The translations under genes were made by a program, and so were the position numbers. From CAG-791 sp000431495 (GTDB taxonomy: Bacteria > Bacillota > Clostridia > Lachnospirales > Lachnospiraceae), in the NCBI GenBank assembly GCA_052117605.1, contig JBQKIT010000001.1: DNA of 64,000 nt; one strand, written 5' to 3'. Below are positions 60,681 to 64,000 of this stretch, piece after piece. Numbering within the stretch: the first letter of the stretch is position 1; each line of letters opens with the position of its first letter. The notes under the pieces are model-generated. The model was not told where the DNA came from. It did no database searches and saw nothing but the letters and a program-made list of their open reading frames with translations.

Positions 60681-60724
60681 CAGATTTAACATCCTCCTGC
60701 ATGGAATTTTACTGCGATTTTATA
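60675..60724 (+). promoter_or_regulatory. Pho box array of the Na/Pi symporter gene
   Basis: TTTACA (60675-60680), N5, TTAACA (60686-60691), then TTTACT (60708-60713) and TTTATA (60719-60724). All start positions differ by 11 or multiples (11, 22, 11), as expected for tandem PhoP/PhoB dimers on one face of the helix. Confidence 0.8.
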
Positions 60725-60821
60725 TGCTTCCATTGAAAGATCAATTTTGTGTAAAAGTCAGAAATGTGTGCCGGAAAAGAGCAAGCACACAGGACGCGGA
60801 GAAGCCGCGGCAGGAGGAAGC

Positions 60822-62591
60822 ATGTCAGAGATTGTTACAACGTTGTTCGGTCTGTTTGGCGGACTGGCTGTTTTTCTGTTCGGAATGAATCAGATGAGTG
60901 AAGCGCTGCAGAAGGCGGCGGGCGAGAAGATGCGTACCATTCTCGGAATTCTCACGAAGAATCCATTGATGGGAGCCCTTGCGGGAGCACTGGTCACAGC
61001 CGTTCTGCAGTCCTCCAGTGCCACCACCGTCATGGTAATCGGCTTTGTCAGCGCGGGACTGATGGGACTGCCGCAGGCCATTTCCGTTATTTTCGGAGCC
61101 AACATCGGAACCACGATGACGGCACAGCTGATTGCGTTTGACATCGGCGAATATATTTATCCGATTCTGTTCATCAGCTTTGTGGTTCAGTTTGTTTCCA
61201 AAAACGAAAAGGTCAAGGACATCGCCATGGTGTTCTTTTCCTTTGGCCTTCTGTTCGAAGGAATTCAGATTATGTCCTCCGTCATGAAGCCGCTGGCGAC
61301 AAGCCCTGTCTTCACGGAGCTGATGCTGAAGGTCCGGGATATTCCGGTTCTTGGCGTATTCCTCGGACTCTGCATGACGCTTGTCGTGCAGTCCTCCTCG
61401 GCAACCATTGCTGTTCTGCAGAGCTTTGCGGCGCAGGCAGGGCCGGACGGTGCCAGCGTGATCGGACTTGCGGGTGCCATTCCGATCCTCTTCGGTGATA
61501 ATATCGGAACGACGATTACGGCGCTTCTTGCAAGCATCGGACAGAGCCGTGATGCCAAAAGAACGGCCATTGCACACACCTGCTTCAACATCAGCGGAAC
61601 GATTGTCTTCTCGTTCTTCATTCCCCTTTTTGCAAGATTTGTTCAGTTCGTGTCACCGAAGGGGCCGGAGGTGGAGGTTATTTCGAGACAGATTGCAAAT
61701 GCGCATACGACTTTCAATGTTGTCTGCACGCTGATCTGGCTTCCGCTTGTGCCGCTTATGGTGAAAATCGTCTGTCATCTCGTTCCGGATCGCACGAAGC
61801 ATACGGCGCCTGGCGTGGAAGAGGCGAAGCCTCGCTATCTGGATCTTCGAATGGTTTCACAGCCGCAGGCAGCGCTCATTCTGGTATCGCAGGAAATCTG
61901 CAGAAACCTGGAAGATGTGAGAGTTCTCCTTTCGGATCTGCGCAGAGTGCTTTTAAGTGATTCGGGGATTTCAGAGAAAGCAGAACCGGATGCAGCTTCC
62001 GGTCAGCAGAAGCTCCTCCCGGAGGAGTACCTTCGGAGATGTATGAATGTTCAGAAGGTGCAGGAGAGCATGATCTCTTACATTTCGGAGCTGTTCTCAC
62101 GGGGCTCTCTTACGCCGGAGCAATCGGAGCAGGCGTCCGGACTTCTTGCACTGATTCATTGTGCAAGCCGTGTTGCGGACAGATGTTATGACATTGTAAC
62201 AAAGGCGGGGACGCTGAAGACACAGGGAAAAGCCTTCTCGGCTGATGCGACAGAGGAACTCGGAAAATGTTTTGCCGCAATGGAGCGTCTGTATCTGCAG
62301 GCGATTCATCTTCTTGGAATGGGCGCGGGCGAAGCGGCAGATCCGGACGTCATTGCGAAGGCGAAGAGGAAGCTTCACAAGTCCATCCGGCAGTTTAACA
62401 AAGCGCACCTTCGTCGAATCGAGAGTGGAAAATGTACCAAGGATATGACCGGTGTCTATTCGGATATCCTGTATAACGTGGATCGTATCGGAGATAACTG
62501 TGTTGGTATTCTGGAGGAAGCACTTGAGCACCCGAAGAATCTGTGCACGGTGGAACAAGCGGAAGAAGCGGCACCAGTCACGAATATGTGA
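60822..62591 (+). CDS. Na/Pi cotransporter family protein with PhoU-like domain
   Basis: A 589-residue sodium:phosphate symporter of the NptA/PF02690 family. Two inverted membrane repeats each carry QSSSAT: VLQSSSATTVMVIGF and LVVQSSSATIAVL, plus GANIGTT and GDNIGTTIT. From about residue 340 a cytosolic helical PhoU-like domain follows (ILYNVDRIGDNCVGILEE near the end). AGGAGG before the ATG at 60822. Pho boxes upstream place it in the phosphate regulon as a second uptake or balancing route next to PstSCAB. Confidence 0.93.
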   Translation: MSEIVTTLFGLFGGLAVFLFGMNQMSEALQKAAGEKMRTILGILTKNPLMGALAGALVTAVLQSSSATTVMVIGFVSAGLMGLPQAISVIFGANIGTTMTAQLIAFDIGEYIYPILFISFVVQFVSKNEKVKDIAMVFFSFGLLFEGIQIMSSVMKPLATSPVFTELMLKVRDIPVLGVFLGLCMTLVVQSSSATIAVLQSFAAQAGPDGASVIGLAGAIPILFGDNIGTTITALLASIGQSRDAKRTAIAHTCFNISGTIVFSFFIPLFARFVQFVSPKGPEVEVISRQIANAHTTFNVVCTLIWLPLVPLMVKIVCHLVPDRTKHTAPGVEEAKPRYLDLRMVSQPQAALILVSQEICRNLEDVRVLLSDLRRVLLSDSGISEKAEPDAASGQQKLLPEEYLRRCMNVQKVQESMISYISELFSRGSLTPEQSEQASGLLALIHCASRVADRCYDIVTKAGTLKTQGKAFSADATEELGKCFAAMERLYLQAIHLLGMGAGEAADPDVIAKAKRKLHKSIRQFNKAHLRRIESGKCTKDMTGVYSDILYNVDRIGDNCVGILEEALEHPKNLCTVEQAEEAAPVTNM

Positions 62592-62899
62592 CGATGTGAC
62601 GGGAAAGACACCTTTTCAAAAGCGGCGCCTGCTGCGAATGCATGATGAGAAAAGTACCGGACAGAAATGAAGTCGGATTTTCTCTGTACAAAAGAACAGA
62701 AAAGACAGGTTTTCTCTCTTGAAGGAAGCGGATCGGCAGATTATGCTAATGATGGAAGTCTGGAGATCCGCTTTGTCAGTATCGGATGCTTGGCTGTTTC
62801 TGACGATATCCGAGGAGAACGGAGCAGACTGCAGATGCCATAAAACAGAACCGGGCTTTGTGCCCTGTGGAAAGTCGCTAAGATGAGGGGGTAAACGGA
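62592..62899 (+). other. Intergenic region with hairpin before galT
   Basis: No gene seen. AAGCGGATC (62726-62734) and GATCCGCTT (62765-62773) form a perfect 9-bp inverted repeat with a 30-base loop. Further left, TTTTCTCTGT, ACAGAAAAGAC and GGTTTTCTCT could pair in alternative ways. No clear T tract. A weak TAAGAT -10 lies about 25 bases before galT. Confidence 0.4.
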
Positions 62900-64000
62900 A
62901 TGATATTTAAGACGACGGAAGCTGCAGTGGAGGCTCTTGTTGCTTATGGAATTGCGAAGGATCTGATCGCGCAGGAGGATCGTTATTATACGGAAAATCT
63001 TCTTATGGATGCCATGAAGCTTGAGCCATCCGCTGAGTTTGGACAGGGATCGCTTCCGAAGGAAGAGGAGCTTCCTGCACTCGAGGATATTCTTGGATAT
63101 TTGCTGGATGATGCTACAAAGAGAAGTGTGATTGAGGATGGAATTGCAAGCCGTGATCTGTTTGATACGAGGCTGATGGGGTGTCTGACACCCAGACCGT
63201 CCGACGTGATCCGTACCTTCCACGAGAAATATGAGAAGAGCCCGAAGGAGGCCACAGATTATTTCTACAAGCTTGCCTGTGACAGTGACTATATCCGCAC
63301 CTACCGGATCCGGAAGGACCGCAAGTGGGTGACGAAGACCCGCTACGGAGAGCTGGACATTACGATCAATCTTTCCAAGCCGGAGAAGGATCCCAAGGCG
63401 ATTGCGGCTGCTCTGAACAAGAAGCAGGAGCAGTATCCGAAGTGCCTTCTCTGCCCTCAGAATGTGGGTTATGCGGGCAGACTGGATCATCCGGCAAGAC
63501 AGAACATCCGGCTGCTTCCTTTGACGCTTGCCGGGAAGCAGTGGTACATGCAGTACAGTCCGTACGTTTATTACAATGAGCATTGCATCGTGTTGTCCGG
63601 CGATCATGTGCCGATGAAGATTGAGCACGATACCTTTGTTCGTCTGCTTCAGTTTATTCAGATGTTCCCGCACTACACGATCGGCTCCAATGCGGATCTT
63701 CCGATTGTCGGAGGCTCCATCCTGACGCATGAGCATTTCCAGGGCGGCAATTACACCTTTGCCATGGCAAAGGCAGGACTTCGTGAGAGCATTGTTTTAA
63801 ATGGCTTTGAGGATGTGGAGGCCGGCATTGTGGACTGGCCGATGTCGGTGATCCGCCTTGACTGCAAGGATCCGGAGCGATTGATTGCACTGGCAGACCG
63901 TATTCTTGAGGCATGGAGAGCATACAGCGATCCGGAGGCGGAAATCCTGGCAGAAACAGAAGGAACACCGCACAACACCATCACGCCGATTGCCAGAATG
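62900..64000 (+). CDS. galT: UDP-glucose--hexose-1-phosphate uridylyltransferase (partial, 3' end outside window)
   Basis: The first 367 codons of a GalT of the Firmicutes type (class II, usually about 490-500 residues), which swaps UMP between UDP-glucose and galactose-1-phosphate in the Leloir pathway. Features: FDTRLMGCLTPRPSDVI, YPKCLLCPQNVGYAGR, ARQNIRLLPL, and the active-site GGSILTHEHFQGG with the catalytic His pair. GAGGGGGT before the ATG at 62900. The frame is open to the window edge. It fits galactose release by the GH2 enzyme at 24.9 kb. Confidence 0.95.
   Translation, partial: MIFKTTEAAVEALVAYGIAKDLIAQEDRYYTENLLMDAMKLEPSAEFGQGSLPKEEELPALEDILGYLLDDATKRSVIEDGIASRDLFDTRLMGCLTPRPSDVIRTFHEKYEKSPKEATDYFYKLACDSDYIRTYRIRKDRKWVTKTRYGELDITINLSKPEKDPKAIAAALNKKQEQYPKCLLCPQNVGYAGRLDHPARQNIRLLPLTLAGKQWYMQYSPYVYYNEHCIVLSGDHVPMKIEHDTFVRLLQFIQMFPHYTIGSNADLPIVGGSILTHEHFQGGNYTFAMAKAGLRESIVLNGFEDVEAGIVDWPMSVIRLDCKDPERLIALADRILEAWRAYSDPEAEILAETEGTPHNTITPIARM

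Overview
The window (about 53% GC by eye, Shine-Dalgarno sites close to AGGAGG, T-box and Bacillus-type Pho and LexA elements) looks like a chromosomal segment of a Gram-positive member of the Clostridia, most like a gut Lachnospiraceae. This rests on gene families and regulatory signals, not on a marker gene. I see no prophage, insertion sequence, CRISPR array or rRNA.

Left third (1-24 kb): a DUF218 membrane protein, a HIT-family gene with an in-frame stop, a divergent TetR/DegV pair, a three-gene unit of unknown function (helix-turn-helix, small membrane protein, helical cytosolic protein), the wreck of a hybrid histidine kinase, a histidine phosphatase, a GH30 glycosidase and an MBL-fold hydrolase. 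A DNA-repair cluster follows: Y-family polymerase plus YolD-like partner on the minus strand, then CstA under a T-box riboswitch, then sbcDC, then a second Y-family polymerase in an SOS operon with a YolD-like/SRAP gene. The promoter of that operon carries a LexA box between -35 and -10, and the SRAP part has its own Shine-Dalgarno and GTG directly before the catalytic Cys codon. A secreted DUF5722 protein with a structured leader closes this part.

Middle third (23.5-43 kb): an AraC regulator divergent from a glycan operon (GH2, a GPH sugar symporter broken by two in-frame TGA codons, GH120 beta-xylosidase), a bile-salt-hydrolase-like Ntn hydrolase, a racemase-family/hydroxyacid dehydrogenase operon, three tandem LacI regulators, a lipoprotein-MBOAT-SGNH set that fits cell-surface O-acetylation, a dipeptide epimerase and a split ThrE-type exporter that share a divergent promoter region, and tRNA-Val(CAC).

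Right third (43-64 kb): a nucleoside phosphorylase-like protein, a DUF3048 lipoprotein, a TPR-like membrane protein with a C-terminal Cys/His cluster, a heterodimeric ABC exporter, a D,D-carboxypeptidase, a GH31 glycosidase and a complete phosphate regulon (pstSCAB-phoU-phoB-phoR) followed by a Na/Pi symporter gene. Both phosphate units are preceded by TT-ACA type Pho boxes in 11-bp phase. The window ends inside galT.

The theme is a plant-oligosaccharide-using commensal with well developed SOS/translesion repair and phosphate scavenging. Several otherwise intact genes carry single nonsense codons (TAA, TAG, TGA), which suggests either recent gene decay or base errors in the assembly; TGA and TAG are normal stops elsewhere in the window.
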